Assembly (NCBI GenBank): GCA_015488685.1
Contig: WFNH01000074.1
Span: 1-64,000, forward strand
DNA from: Marinosulfonomonas sp.
GTDB taxonomy: Bacteria > Pseudomonadota > Alphaproteobacteria > Rhodobacterales > Rhodobacteraceae
Direction of reading: 5' to 3'
DNA: 64,000 nt
Under the pieces are notes generated by a model. The model was not told the DNA's origin. It saw only the letters and a program-made list of their open reading frames with translations, and ran no database searches. How positions within the stretch are numbered: the stretch's first letter is position 1; every line of letters begins with the position of its first letter. Both the position numbers and the translations under genes were made by a program. Shown piece by piece: positions 25,910 to 35,497 of this stretch.

Positions 25910-28900
25910 CTATTCAATCTGTGTGGTTATAGGCCCCGATAATGGCCCGGGCAGCACTTGGGATAAGCCCCCAAGGGTTTGCGGTTCCAGATAGTAATCA
26001 TAAAGACCCGAGGCGATGCAGACGGGCGTTTCCATGAAGGTCACCACATCATCAACAGAGCCGTCGAAGTCGGATGAGGCGACCAGCTCGAACGTCGCAT
26101 TGCCCGTGGCTGCTTGAATGCGATCGAGCGCCAGACCGTTCACAGCAACAGCAGTGCCATCGACAACCGATCCACCGGACAGCCGTGGAGTTACGGTTCC
26201 TGCCGTCCGCCCCGAAACGGTAAGCGCAATCCGGTAATATTCCCCAGCCGTCACATTGACCGGTTGGTGCAGGCTGTCAGCCGCGCCCGTAAAGTGAACC
26301 GCATGACCATCTGTCACCGTCCAGTTCGTATCTGCCACCCAAGTGGCGGCTGTTGTAAACTCGCCATTGTCCAGCAGGTTTGACCGTGTGCCATCCCCGT
26401 CGATGTAGACAGCCGTTGTGCCGGGGCTGACCGGGAAGGGATCGCCAACCGCATGCAGTGTGCGATCCAGAGCAACGCCTGTCGGGGCGCGAAACAGCTG
26501 GATTTGCTCCGGCGGATTGACTGTCCCGATAGCCACGGTCACAGCTGCACTGCCCATACTGCCGCGAATAACAATCGAGCTGATCGGCATAAAGTTCGGG
26601 ATCCACGGATCATTCGCCCCGATCATTACGGATATTACAGGCGTGTACGGGCCTTGCTGCCCGTCATCTCCGATAGCCGAGGCGCGCAATTCGACCGTGG
26701 CACCGCTGGTATAGCTTTCAATCAGCACACCTCCATCAGCCACAGGCACATCAACGGGTGTCCAGACCGAGTCCCCTTCTAACCTGTGTTCTATTTTCAG
26801 GGTTTTTACTGTTGCGGTTGATCCCGCCCCGACCCCGACCAACACACGAATATGGTCAGCATTGCCCGTGCCGTCCAGCCCTGTTGCTATCGTCCGGAAT
26901 TCAGGTGCGGCAGGGGCCGGTGGCGGGGTTGTAGGAACAAGGGATGAGCCGACCCGACCGTCCCACGAGGGCGGGATTTCCGCATCTGCCAGATCTTCGA
27001 TTTCAGGCGCGGCCGCAACCATATTCAGGATGCTGGAAAAATTCTCGCCCGCCTCGACCCCCTTGATCTTCAGGGCAATGCTTTCGGTTGTCTTGATCCC
27101 GAAATGCACCAGATCACCCACTTGCGGGCCGCTCTGGCCGGATTGCAGGCGTAGGGCAGAGGTTTCCCCAATCGCCCCTGCCACCGCACGCACGATGGAT
27201 TGGCCGATCGTATCCGCAGCCCCGAACACCCGGAACCGGATGGCATAGTTTTTGTCCGGCTCGATTGTGACAGTTTCGTCCAGAATGATCAGATCATCCC
27301 TGACCTCGAGCACCCGTGCGGCTGCCTGACTGCGTTCCAGCGCATCAAAGCTGCCCATGATCGTGTCTCCACGGGTGGCAACACGCACCGCGCCATCCTG
27401 CATTGCGGTAAACACATCCGGTCTGTGCATCAGCTCGTACATGCGGCGGCGCGCCTCAATCCAGATTTCGTCCGGGTCCGTCTTGCCCGGCAGGTTCAGG
27501 GCCTCGGTCAGGGTGATATCGCCGGTATGGCCGACCCACGGCACAATGCGTTCAGCATCCTGATAGTCGTTTGTTTCATCAAAGAATTTCACACGGAAGG
27601 CATGGGGCGGGTCAAAATACGAACGGCTCCATGTGAAGTCCGTGCTGTTGCGCGGATTGATGTGATCCACAATCAGATCGTCGGGACGGTCCACCACAAC
27701 TCCCCAACGCAACCCGTCATGGCGCGGGGTTGCCCGGCCAGCCGCGCAGATTTTCAATAGCATGTCGGAGAGGGTTTCGGCGGACTGGTGCACATAGTCG
27801 TATTTCAGACCTTTGGCGGTGCAGTATTCATGCCAGCGGGCCAGCATATCCCAGTCGATTTCGCTGTCGGAAACCGGATAGGGATTTGATGGCCCCGCCA
27901 GCGCCTGAATATAGGCTGTGGCAGGGTTGCGGGACAGGTTTTCTATCCATTCCGACCCATTCCAGTCCCGCGCATAACGCTGGACGATAGCATTGAAATT
28001 ATCCAGTGCGCCGTTCAACTGGTATGTCGCCCTGATACGCATGGCGACAAGGGCTACGGGTTTGTCAAAATTGATCGGATATTCCGGGCGGATCGACTGG
28101 ATTGCCGACAGGTAGGATCGGGTCGATGCACTGGAGGATGTCGACTCGGCCGTCATTCTGGTGACCTCGATCTGCCAGCGGCCGCGCGATGGCAATTTCC
28201 ATGTATGCTGGCGAAAGAAACCTGACCGTTCGCTCGCCGAGATCGACAGGGTTTCAACATCTTGCCAGCTTACATCCCCTACCAGACGTTGCCGGATTCT
28301 GATTTCCACGGTTGCAGCGCGGACTTTGCCTTTGCCATCGACCCAGAACAGCCCACTGGGAAATGCCAGAATGACCGATGCGGTTTCTGTATCCACCGCA
28401 GTATAGCGGCGGATCGGGGTTTCGATCGGTGTGCCTCCGGGTACATATTCACCCGCATCATCACGCGGATATGGACGGGTCAGCTCGATGCTGGTTGGAT
28501 CCTCGAGCACCTGATTTGGATACAGTGTTATGGGCGCATCACCCTCCACACCTTCACGCACCTCGATATCGACATCCCTGTAATCGTCGATCAGGGTTTC
28601 TCCCAGTTTGAAACCGCTTAAGGACAAACGGCCATAGCCAAAACAGAACAAGGCGCGGATATACTGCTGGTCCCCCACGATCTCGGTGTAGGACATCGCA
28701 CCGTATGGCGGCGCAAACCGGTGTTTTCCCAGAACCAGAGGAACGGGTTCATCCCGGCGCAGGGCGTTCTGCAAACCGGAAATCGAATAGGTGTTCTTTT
28801 TGCTGATATCATCGGGTGTCGGCACCGGTATCAGTGCATTCAAAAGCAGCGACCCGACCACATTTAGACCGGCAGCGATCAGACTGATCCCCAGTTTGCT

Positions 28901-29239
28901 GGTGATCCCGAAAAAACCCGCAACTGCAGGTGCAAAGGCCAGTGCCACCACCGAAATAACAACGGTCAGGATGCTGCGCAGGGCCGACTTGCCCGGAATC
29001 AGCCGGATGATGACCTGCACGCCGGTGCATGGGCGGGTGCAGTGCCAGAACCGGCGCTCGATGATTTGTGCCCCGTTGGCGGTCACCAGACAGAGCCGCA
29101 AATTCTCGTGCTCGTAAACCGGCAGGTCCGGCATCGTGCGCTTTACCATTTCCAACAAGGTCAGCCCCTCGGGCAAGGCAGCATTGATGCGGCCCTGTCC
29201 GGGATCAAGCAGCGGGGAGGCCATTACAGGGACCGTCAT
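25910..29239 (-). CDS. TipJ-type phage tail tip / host-specificity protein
   Basis: 1109 residues, the size class of lambda J-like central tip proteins. The N-terminus has GLTLLEMVKRTMPDLP followed by a hydrophobic segment (about 85-140) characteristic of TipJ proteins. SGLQNALRRDEPVPLVLGKHRFAP is the conserved tip motif. The C-terminal part (from about 760) has fibronectin/Ig-like beta repeats. It lies directly after NlpC/P60, in the usual order for a non-contractile tail. It would contact the receptor together with the fibre. Confidence 0.85.
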   Translation of the reverse strand: MTVPVMASPLLDPGQGRINAALPEGLTLLEMVKRTMPDLPVYEHENLRLCLVTANGAQIIERRFWHCTRPCTGVQVIIRLIPGKSALRSILTVVISVVALAFAPAVAGFFGITSKLGISLIAAGLNVVGSLLLNALIPVPTPDDISKKNTYSISGLQNALRRDEPVPLVLGKHRFAPPYGAMSYTEIVGDQQYIRALFCFGYGRLSLSGFKLGETLIDDYRDVDIEVREGVEGDAPITLYPNQVLEDPTSIELTRPYPRDDAGEYVPGGTPIETPIRRYTAVDTETASVILAFPSGLFWVDGKGKVRAATVEIRIRQRLVGDVSWQDVETLSISASERSGFFRQHTWKLPSRGRWQIEVTRMTAESTSSSASTRSYLSAIQSIRPEYPINFDKPVALVAMRIRATYQLNGALDNFNAIVQRYARDWNGSEWIENLSRNPATAYIQALAGPSNPYPVSDSEIDWDMLARWHEYCTAKGLKYDYVHQSAETLSDMLLKICAAGRATPRHDGLRWGVVVDRPDDLIVDHINPRNSTDFTWSRSYFDPPHAFRVKFFDETNDYQDAERIVPWVGHTGDITLTEALNLPGKTDPDEIWIEARRRMYELMHRPDVFTAMQDGAVRVATRGDTIMGSFDALERSQAAARVLEVRDDLIILDETVTIEPDKNYAIRFRVFGAADTIGQSIVRAVAGAIGETSALRLQSGQSGPQVGDLVHFGIKTTESIALKIKGVEAGENFSSILNMVAAAPEIEDLADAEIPPSWDGRVGSSLVPTTPPPAPAAPEFRTIATGLDGTGNADHIRVLVGVGAGSTATVKTLKIEHRLEGDSVWTPVDVPVADGGVLIESYTSGATVELRASAIGDDGQQGPYTPVISVMIGANDPWIPNFMPISSIVIRGSMGSAAVTVAIGTVNPPEQIQLFRAPTGVALDRTLHAVGDPFPVSPGTTAVYIDGDGTRSNLLDNGEFTTAATWVADTNWTVTDGHAVHFTGAADSLHQPVNVTAGEYYRIALTVSGRTAGTVTPRLSGGSVVDGTAVAVNGLALDRIQAATGNATFELVASSDFDGSVDDVVTFMETPVCIASGLYDYYLEPQTLGGLSQVLPGPLSGPITTQIE

Positions 29240-29656
29240 TCAATCCTCCTTTAACCGGGTTTGAATATGGCGATAAACGCCGACAAAACGCGATACCCAG
29301 CGCGGATCTGTGCGGTCCTCGATCTTGGCTGCATCATCGGACTGGATATGCAACATCCAGCGATCATCGATCACGATGGCCACATGGGTCGACAACCGCC
29401 CGTGCCGGTACAGGATCAGATCGAACGGACGCGGGTTTTCGACCGGCTGCCATATCTGTTTGTCATGGCGGCGATCCAGCAAAGCGGCGACTTCTGCGGC
29501 TTCCTCGGCGCTGGAATAGCTTTCTGTGTAGGATGGCAGGGCGATCCCCAGTTCCCGCGCATAGACCAGCCGTGCCAGTCCCCAGCAATCGCACCCGTCA
29601 AAGCCGCGCCCCCGATCAGCATAGGGGATGCCGATATATCCGTCGGACCACGCCAT
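29240..29656 (-). CDS. NlpC/P60-family peptidase of the tail tip
   Basis: 138 residues forming one NlpC/P60 domain: Cys24 in GCDCWGLARL, His91 in LSTHVAIV and His103 in WMLHIQS make a plausible catalytic triad. In siphophages this protein (lambda K-like) cleaves peptidoglycan stem peptides during DNA entry. The gene abuts DUF1833 upstream and TipJ downstream without gaps. Confidence 0.88.
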   Translation of the reverse strand: MAWSDGYIGIPYADRGRGFDGCDCWGLARLVYARELGIALPSYTESYSSAEEAAEVAALLDRRHDKQIWQPVENPRPFDLILYRHGRLSTHVAIVIDDRWMLHIQSDDAAKIEDRTDPRWVSRFVGVYRHIQTRLKED

Positions 29657-30180
29657 CAGCGGAACAGCCCCGGAAAACGGTCTTTGGTAAATCTGTCCAT
29701 CGGCACGGATTCCTCCTCGATGGGCGCGCGGGAAATCGAGATCGAGACCTCGCCTGCATTGCCGTCTACACCGATGATGTTCAGGTTGCGGTATTCCGCC
29801 TCGACCAGATCGGGCGAGGAGGCCAGAACCACCGCCATATGCACCACAGGCCGGTCGGTGAAACTGCGCAACAGATGCGCGATTTCATTGTCGACATTTT
29901 CCAGCACCAATGTGGCCGCAGCGGGTGCGTCTTCCAGATCGGACGGGAACTCGGCCGAGGCCAGAATGAACAGATAAGGGTCGGTCTGCGGGTCCGCCCC
30001 GGACCAGCTGGATCGGGTGCCATAAAGCAGTGGATCGATCGACAGGCGTTCGGTCGGATCGGTTGACAGGCGCACAGGGGCGGGTAACTCCGGATGCTCG
30101 ACGGTCAGCAGAACGACCTCGACTTCGGGGCTGCTGGCTTCTTCAAGGGCCGCACGGGCGTTTAGTGAAACCCGTCTCAT
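29656..30180 (-). CDS. DUF1833-type phage minor tail protein
   Basis: 174 residues from ATG opening RRVSLNARAALEEA; the longer ORF-track start lies in the preceding gene. EVEVVLLTVEHPELPAPVRLSTDP and LVLENVDNEIAHLLRSF fit DUF1833, a minor tail component (lambda L-like position). Four-base overlaps with both neighbours indicate translational coupling. Confidence 0.78.
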   Translation of the reverse strand: MRRVSLNARAALEEASSPEVEVVLLTVEHPELPAPVRLSTDPTERLSIDPLLYGTRSSWSGADPQTDPYLFILASAEFPSDLEDAPAAATLVLENVDNEIAHLLRSFTDRPVVHMAVVLASSPDLVEAEYRNLNIIGVDGNAGEVSISISRAPIEEESVPMDRFTKDRFPGLFR

Positions 30181-30599
30181 GGCAGCACCGAGATCTGGAA
30201 TGCGATCCGGAACCGGATGCCCTTGACGGTTTCGCGCGGGGTCGATGCACCGAACAGGCACAGCCAGCGGGCCGACAAAAGCAGCGGCGCGCCGCTGCCA
30301 GTCAGCAACGGGTTGCCGCTGGCATCCAGCATTGACCAGCCATCGGTTGTCGGGTCGGGCATCCAGAACGGTTTGGTGCCCAGTTTTGTTGCTGTCCGGT
30401 AAAAATTGTCAAAGACCGCTTTCTCGGATCGCGGCACGTCAATCGTCATTGAATATTCCCGCACCACGCTGGAAAAACGTCGCCGGTATGCGGGTGGGCC
30501 GGTTTCACCGGATTTGCTTTTGCGTCCGTCCTGCAGCTGTGACTGGAACCCGTTTCGCATCGGGCGCGGCAGGCTCTCGGGCCAAGTGGCAATGTTCAT
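30177..30599 (-). CDS. Phage minor tail protein (lambda M-like position)
   Basis: 140 residues. WPESLPRPMRNGFQSQ near the N-terminus and a core with VVREYSMTIDV and FWMPDP fit the small tail-tip proteins that lie between tape measure and the DUF1833 gene. The start overlaps the tape-measure stop (ATGA). The exact Pfam family was not identified. Confidence 0.7.
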   Translation of the reverse strand: MNIATWPESLPRPMRNGFQSQLQDGRKSKSGETGPPAYRRRFSSVVREYSMTIDVPRSEKAVFDNFYRTATKLGTKPFWMPDPTTDGWSMLDASGNPLLTGSGAPLLLSARWLCLFGASTPRETVKGIRFRIAFQISVLP

Positions 30600-33280
30600 C
30601 GTAAGGCCCCCCCGGGCCGCAACCCGTATTTACGCTTCAGAACGCGATCGGCCCCGCCTCCGGCCGTGGTCATGGCATCCCCCACGGCATCGGCCAGCAC
30701 CAGCTTGTGCGATCGCCGCCCGCTGCTGTCGACGGATTCCTCGACTTCGCCGTGAACCGGTGTAGAGGACTGGTTTTCGATCACGATCAGCGGAGCCTGT
30801 GACACAGCACCGGACGCACCCTGACCGCGCATATAGGCAGGGGCAACCAGCCCACCGGCGGCAAGGCCCGGAATGTCATTACCCGCATTGATCAGTTCCA
30901 GCAGCCCGCGATGTTTTTTGGTTGCGGCGGCATTGACCATAAATTCGCCACTGCTGCCCCACATCAGCACATCATCCGACGTACCGGACCCGGGGCCGTA
31001 GATCATGCCGCCATCGGCATTCGCCGGAATGGAGGCGGGTTTCAGCCCGGGGAAAGCCGCTCCCAAAACCATACCGATCAGCCCGCCCGAGCCGCCCGTG
31101 CCCAACAGGGCGGCCAGCGGGCCTTCCCCTAGCAGAATGGCTTTCAACGCGGCCGCCTCTATGCTCTGGGCTACATTGTCCATCACATCGGCCAATGTAT
31201 TGCCTTGCAAGATCAGACCATCCAGCGCGTTATAGGTTGTGTCGGTCAGAAGATCCCATGTTTCCTTTTGCTGTTCCAGCGTCCGGGTCTCGTTGTTGCG
31301 CTGTGCGATCAGATCGGCGATGGTCTGCTTTTCCGCCGCTGTTGCATGCGCCAGTGCCTCGCGGTTGCGCAGCATTTCCTTTTGCACCGGATCGGTTTCC
31401 CGCAGGACCGCCAGTTCGTCCTTCAGACTCTGGATCAGCTTTTTGGCCGCATCTTCCTGTTTGCGGCTTCCACCGCCACCACCGCGATGTTTGCGGGGCG
31501 GCTTCCAGTTTTCAAGGAACACGATGGCATCTTTATTCTGCCAGTCCGAAATACTGCCGCCCTGTTTGCGTGGATCACCACCGCGACCGGCACCCGCGCC
31601 GGATTGTCCCATTGCAGCGATCTGGGCGGCGGTTTGCAAGGAAATACCAAGGGCAGCGGCCAGCCTTTCGGCCTCTGCAGCTGCACTTGAAACTCCGCCT
31701 GCCATATTGAGTGAAGCCAGCGCCTGGCCTTTCTCAAACGCCGCCAGCAGTTCAGCCTTCAGATCGGCAGACACATTCATTGTGTCCAGCGTATTCTCGA
31801 ATACCTGACGCTCGGATTGCGCGCGCAATTGTGCAACCTGCGCCGATCCTTCACCATACCGCAGGATCGCGGCACGGATCGCGTTTTCCTGCTGCAGAGT
31901 TTGCAGCATCTTTTGGGCCGAGGCGGCTTCCTGATAATTTGATTTCACCCGGGCAGAGGCATATTCATATGCACTTGCTGCCCATTCCGCCATCGGGTTC
32001 CGGGGCTGGTTGGCCTTGTCCCATGTGGCCATCAGCGTGGCCTTCAATTCTTTGGCCACCCCCAGTTCTTCAACCTTCTGCGCATAAATTTCGCGCTCGT
32101 GCGCCAGTCGCAGGTTCGCCACTTGTGCGCTGTCAGCCCCGAATTGTGCTGTTGCCTCGTTGATCTGGACCTCGCGCTCCAGTTCGGCCAGCATATCCCT
32201 TTGCTTTGAAACCTGCGCATCTGCCGCACGTTTGCTGGCCTCGTCCAGCGCCAACAATTCCTGAAGACGCAAGATCTGTTCCGCGATCAGACTAAGGTGC
32301 TTGTTCTCGCTATCAGACACACCGTCAACGGCCTCGGCCGCTTTGGATGTAACATCATAGGTGCGTTGCCATGCGGCGATCTGTTTTTCAATCGTATCAT
32401 TGGTTGTTGCATCGATTTCTGCATAGGCTGCCCCAACCTCCTTCACGAGATTTTGGCGCAGATCGTTTCCAATTCGATCCGTCCCCAATCCAAACTGGGC
32501 GGCGATGTCGCGTTGGCTAAATTGATCGGCATAGGCGGCAGAACCACGGCCCACAGTTACTTTCTCTGCAATGGCCCCTGTTTTCAGCAAAGCCTCTCGA
32601 CGGCGCACCTCGGTTAGCGCCTCCAGATATTTGCGCGCTTCTGTTGCTCCAGAACCAAAACGTTCGATCAAAGAGGCCGTGTCCATCCGCGCGTCATGCA
32701 CCGATGCGCGATAGCGGTCTATGCCCTCTGACAGGCTGTCGATGCGTTCTTCCAGCGACATTGCCGCAGGGCCTGACTCCCGGAACCATCCAACCAGCGC
32801 AGCCCCGGCCGCAATCGCGCCAATGGTGATAAAATTGATCGGGCTTAACATCGACACAAACGCCGATCCCAGCGCATTGACCGCCCCTGCCGCACCCATC
32901 GGTCCGATCACCTGCGTGATCTGGGTGCCTTGCTGCAGGGCCAGTTGCAACGGGTTCTGCCCTGCCGCCATCATGACACCAACGTCATTGAACTGGGCAA
33001 CCAGATTGCCGACGCTGCCTGCAGCTGCTTTGTTTGCTGCCCCCAGCTTGCCAACAGTATTGGCGGCGGCAACCTCGGCAGCGGAAAGCTGCCTCACTTG
33101 CGTCTTAGCAACTACCGCACTGACCCCGAGCGCTTTGGTTCCGATAGTTGCAGCTTTGCCTTTCCGGCCCAGATTTTCGGTGGACTTGGTTACGGTGTCG
33201 GTGGCTTTACCGGTAGCGGTCAACTCGGCCTTGGCCTGACGAGCGTCGGCCTTCAGCAACATAGACATATTAATGGTCAT
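30596..33280 (-). CDS. Tail tape measure protein
   Basis: 894 residues, mostly helical. The N-terminus has the KADARQAKAELT repeat pattern. A glycine/alanine-rich hydrophobic region (about 90-170, VGNLVAQFNDVGVMMAAGQNPLQL) is the classical tape-measure motif. Coiled-coil segments follow, and a C-terminal GSSGEFMVNAAATKKHRGLLELINAG is common in such proteins. It sets tail length and passes through the envelope at injection. At about 0.15 nm per residue a tail near 130 nm would be expected (inference). Confidence 0.9.
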   Translation of the reverse strand: MTINMSMLLKADARQAKAELTATGKATDTVTKSTENLGRKGKAATIGTKALGVSAVVAKTQVRQLSAAEVAAANTVGKLGAANKAAAGSVGNLVAQFNDVGVMMAAGQNPLQLALQQGTQITQVIGPMGAAGAVNALGSAFVSMLSPINFITIGAIAAGAALVGWFRESGPAAMSLEERIDSLSEGIDRYRASVHDARMDTASLIERFGSGATEARKYLEALTEVRRREALLKTGAIAEKVTVGRGSAAYADQFSQRDIAAQFGLGTDRIGNDLRQNLVKEVGAAYAEIDATTNDTIEKQIAAWQRTYDVTSKAAEAVDGVSDSENKHLSLIAEQILRLQELLALDEASKRAADAQVSKQRDMLAELEREVQINEATAQFGADSAQVANLRLAHEREIYAQKVEELGVAKELKATLMATWDKANQPRNPMAEWAASAYEYASARVKSNYQEAASAQKMLQTLQQENAIRAAILRYGEGSAQVAQLRAQSERQVFENTLDTMNVSADLKAELLAAFEKGQALASLNMAGGVSSAAAEAERLAAALGISLQTAAQIAAMGQSGAGAGRGGDPRKQGGSISDWQNKDAIVFLENWKPPRKHRGGGGGSRKQEDAAKKLIQSLKDELAVLRETDPVQKEMLRNREALAHATAAEKQTIADLIAQRNNETRTLEQQKETWDLLTDTTYNALDGLILQGNTLADVMDNVAQSIEAAALKAILLGEGPLAALLGTGGSGGLIGMVLGAAFPGLKPASIPANADGGMIYGPGSGTSDDVLMWGSSGEFMVNAAATKKHRGLLELINAGNDIPGLAAGGLVAPAYMRGQGASGAVSQAPLIVIENQSSTPVHGEVEESVDSSGRRSHKLVLADAVGDAMTTAGGGADRVLKRKYGLRPGGALR

Positions 33281-33638
33281 TGCCGCCCTCCGTTCATTTC
33301 CGCGCGTGCCGCCCGTTCAATCACTCTCAATTCCGCCCAGCCTTCCGGCTTCAGTTTGATGCCGGCCATTTTCAGGCCGACCTTGACGCCGCAATAGTCC
33401 AGACCCGTGGCGATCAGGCTGCCGTCCGGCCGACAAACCGTGCGCCATTGTGATTGCACGGCCAGAAAGGCCTCGAGTGCCCGTTTGTTTTCCGGCCAGA
33501 CACCGTCAGCACCATCCGGTTCCAGATCGGCCGCTTGCAGATCAAGACCCAGCTGGCGCGCATCGGACAATGCCCCATCCTGTTCTTCGGATTTCGGGCC
33601 AAGCGATCCGTTTGCCCACGCCCGCCCGGCCCATTCTA
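33277..33638 (-). CDS. DUF1799-type tail assembly chaperone extension, made by -1 frameshift
   Basis: The -1 frame is open from CTA at 33639 to the stop at 33277 (about 120 codons). It contains WPENKRALEAFLAVQSQWRT and GLDYCGVKVGL, typical of DUF1799, the T half of a G/GT pair. The ORF track starts it at a TTG (33570) with no good ribosome site. It is most likely expressed by fusion to the upstream chaperone through GGGAAAC, giving about 229 residues. The stop overlaps the tape-measure ATG. Confidence 0.8.
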
Positions 33639-33965
33639 GTTTCCCACGCGCGCTTTCATCACGGCGCGCAGGTATGCATTCACCAATGCGATCCGCACAA
33701 AATACAGGCCCAGAAGCCGGTCGCGCAGCGCGTCGTTGTAAGGCAGCGGTTTTTTGTTGTCATCGACCACATCCTCGATCGAAACAATGACCTCCTTCAG
33801 AAAGTCTGTTGTGCCCTCGGCGGTATTCAGATCGAATGTCTCGGCGGCATCGGCTGGCAAAACGCGAAACCGCACAGACATGGTATCTTCCTTGTGCCCC
33901 CCGTCGACGGGAACCATGACAGGAACCTGATGGGTGAACTCGGGGCTGGTGGCAATTTGAAACAT
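33636..33965 (-). CDS. Tail assembly chaperone (G-like)
   Basis: 109 residues. VRFRVLPADAAETFDLNT and FLKEVIVSIEDVVDDNKKPLPYND describe a small acidic tail protein placed between tail tube and tape measure, the location of lambda gpG. Its last two codons, GGA AAC, form the slippery site just before TAG. Most ribosomes would stop here; a fraction would shift into the DUF1799 frame. Confidence 0.8.
   Translation of the reverse strand: MFQIATSPEFTHQVPVMVPVDGGHKEDTMSVRFRVLPADAAETFDLNTAEGTTDFLKEVIVSIEDVVDDNKKPLPYNDALRDRLLGLYFVRIALVNAYLRAVMKARVGN
33639..33645 (-). promoter_or_regulatory. Programmed -1 ribosomal frameshift site GGGAAAC
   Basis: The zero frame reads GTG GGA AAC TAG. The heptamer G GGA AAC is a canonical X-XXY-YYZ slippery sequence immediately before the stop. 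Slipping one base back gives GGG AAA CTA GAA TGG, which enters the open DUF1799 frame. Lambda G/GT uses the closely related GGGAAAG. Confidence 0.82.
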
Positions 33966-33986
33966 GGTTTTTCCTTTTGAAGTTTA

Positions 33987-34916
33987 TCAGGTCAGCGTCA
34001 GGGTCCACTGGTCATTTCCGACCGTGGGAACCGGCACCATGCGCAAGGGCCATTCGGTAATGTCCTGTGCATTTTCCAAGCCCTGCGGGCGCTGCATCTG
34101 GGCTGTCGGCAGCGACAGCGTGGCGATCTTGCCCGCCCCGACACCATGAACCAGAGAAACCGGCACGGACGACTGATCATTGGCCATCTGGTATGGATCC
34201 AGCGTTGTCAGCGGTACGGCTTCGACTGTCGCTTCGACAGATTCCGATTTATCCGTGATCAGGATGCCTTCCGAGCCGACCAGAAAACGCGGCTCGACCG
34301 CGTTGCCAAGGTTCAGCATACAGCTGCGCATCACCAGTGACGTGCCGTTGATTGTGAACGTCGTGGTGTTGGCGCTGGTGACGACCTGCGGCTTCTGGAA
34401 TGCATTCAGCGCGGGGGCGACACGGGGTTGTTCGCTGGGCAGTTTGAACAGCCCGGTGAATTCGAATTTCAGATACGGGATGCCTTGTGCGGTGAATTCC
34501 ATCGTGCATGTGCCACGGGTGCCCAACATCACATATTGCGTCCCGCCGATCCAGACATAGAGCGCGATGCTTTCGTGGCTGTCGGATACGGGATTATAGG
34601 TCACCGAGGTGCTGGCAACGATTGTTTCTGCAACCGCACAGGCCCGCAGCAACGGACCCCACGCAGGTGCTGTGCCTGCCGTGCCGCTGGGAGCCAGTTC
34701 GACGTTGAATGCCAGTTTGGAGTGCAGTTCGACAGGCACGGTGCCCTGTGCGCCGAGATACGGCAATTCCAGTTCACGGTCGACGTCATTGCCTTCCATT
34801 GGCGTCAGGGTCACTTGCGTGGCCAGAATGCCGTTTGCGCCAGTCGGGGTCGGATCCACGCCATAGGCGGATTCGATCTTTGCCAGCAGGATTTTACTGC
34901 GCCATTTAATAGCCAT
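33987..34916 (-). CDS. Major tail (tube) protein
   Basis: 309 residues starting MAIKWRSKILLAKIESAYG. It is rich in beta structure and small residues, with ELPYLGAQGTVPVELHSKL and CTMEFTAQGIPYLKFEFTG. This matches tail tube proteins of non-contractile Mu-like phages. No sheath gene follows, supporting a siphovirus-type tail. The start lies directly after the 50-residue gene. Confidence 0.82.
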   Translation of the reverse strand: MAIKWRSKILLAKIESAYGVDPTPTGANGILATQVTLTPMEGNDVDRELELPYLGAQGTVPVELHSKLAFNVELAPSGTAGTAPAWGPLLRACAVAETIVASTSVTYNPVSDSHESIALYVWIGGTQYVMLGTRGTCTMEFTAQGIPYLKFEFTGLFKLPSEQPRVAPALNAFQKPQVVTSANTTTFTINGTSLVMRSCMLNLGNAVEPRFLVGSEGILITDKSESVEATVEAVPLTTLDPYQMANDQSSVPVSLVHGVGAGKIATLSLPTAQMQRPQGLENAQDITEWPLRMVPVPTVGNDQWTLTLT

Positions 34917-35069
34917 TTAAGCCTCCTTTTTTGCTGGCTTGGAAACCGCCGGTTTTACGGGGGCATCAGCCGGTTTTGTCTGATCGTCAGGGTTGGGTTT
35001 CAGCGAACCATCCTTGGCACGCAGGAAACTGCCGCCGGTCTGTGGCAATGCATGGGGGGGCTTTGTCAT
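34917..35069 (-). CDS. Small 50-residue phage protein between gp37 and tail tube
   Basis: ATG at 35069 to TAA at 34917, missed by the ORF track. The sequence starts MTKPPHALPQTGGSFLRAKDG and ends in a lysine/proline/alanine tail (KPAVSKPAKKEA). It overlaps the gp37 stop by four bases, and its stop abuts the tail tube ATG, with AAAAAGGAGGC just before. The position corresponds to the small Mu gp38-type gene. Role unknown. Confidence 0.75.
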   Translation of the reverse strand: MTKPPHALPQTGGSFLRAKDGSLKPNPDDQTKPADAPVKPAVSKPAKKEA

Positions 35070-35497
35070 GGCGTAATCCTCAACTGGTCCTTGATGTTGA
35101 AATCGATCTGGTAGATCACTGTGCCCGCCTTCATGGTGACAAGGTTACCGCGCGCCAGCCGGAACACGCCGACCTCGTCATTCGGTCCCCATCCGGCAAT
35201 CGCGACAATCACCTGATCCAGCAACCCCTCGATATCGTCCAGAATACGGTCGGCCGTGGCGTCATAGCTTTTGAAGGTCAGCACCACCGCAATCGCCCGA
35301 TCAAACAACTGGGTGTAAAATCCGGCACCGGCCTCGCTTTGACCGCCCTGCAGCCCAAGACCAAGTACATAGGCTGACGGGGTCTGTTTGGGCAGCGTGT
35401 TGGTGCGCATCAGGTTGGCAAAATCAGCTGCACCGTAGATCCGGTTGTTCAATGCCGGAACCTTGGATTGCAGGCGGGCCATCACATCGGCAATCAT
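35066..35497 (-). CDS. Mu gp37-like tail terminator family protein
   Basis: 143 residues. MIADVMARLQSKVPAL and the middle FKSYDATADRILDDIEGLLD fit the DUF1834/gp37 group that caps the tail at the head-tail junction. One-base overlap with gp36 upstream and four with the next gene. Confidence 0.78.
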   Translation of the reverse strand: MIADVMARLQSKVPALNNRIYGAADFANLMRTNTLPKQTPSAYVLGLGLQGGQSEAGAGFYTQLFDRAIAVVLTFKSYDATADRILDDIEGLLDQVIVAIAGWGPNDEVGVFRLARGNLVTMKAGTVIYQIDFNIKDQLRITP

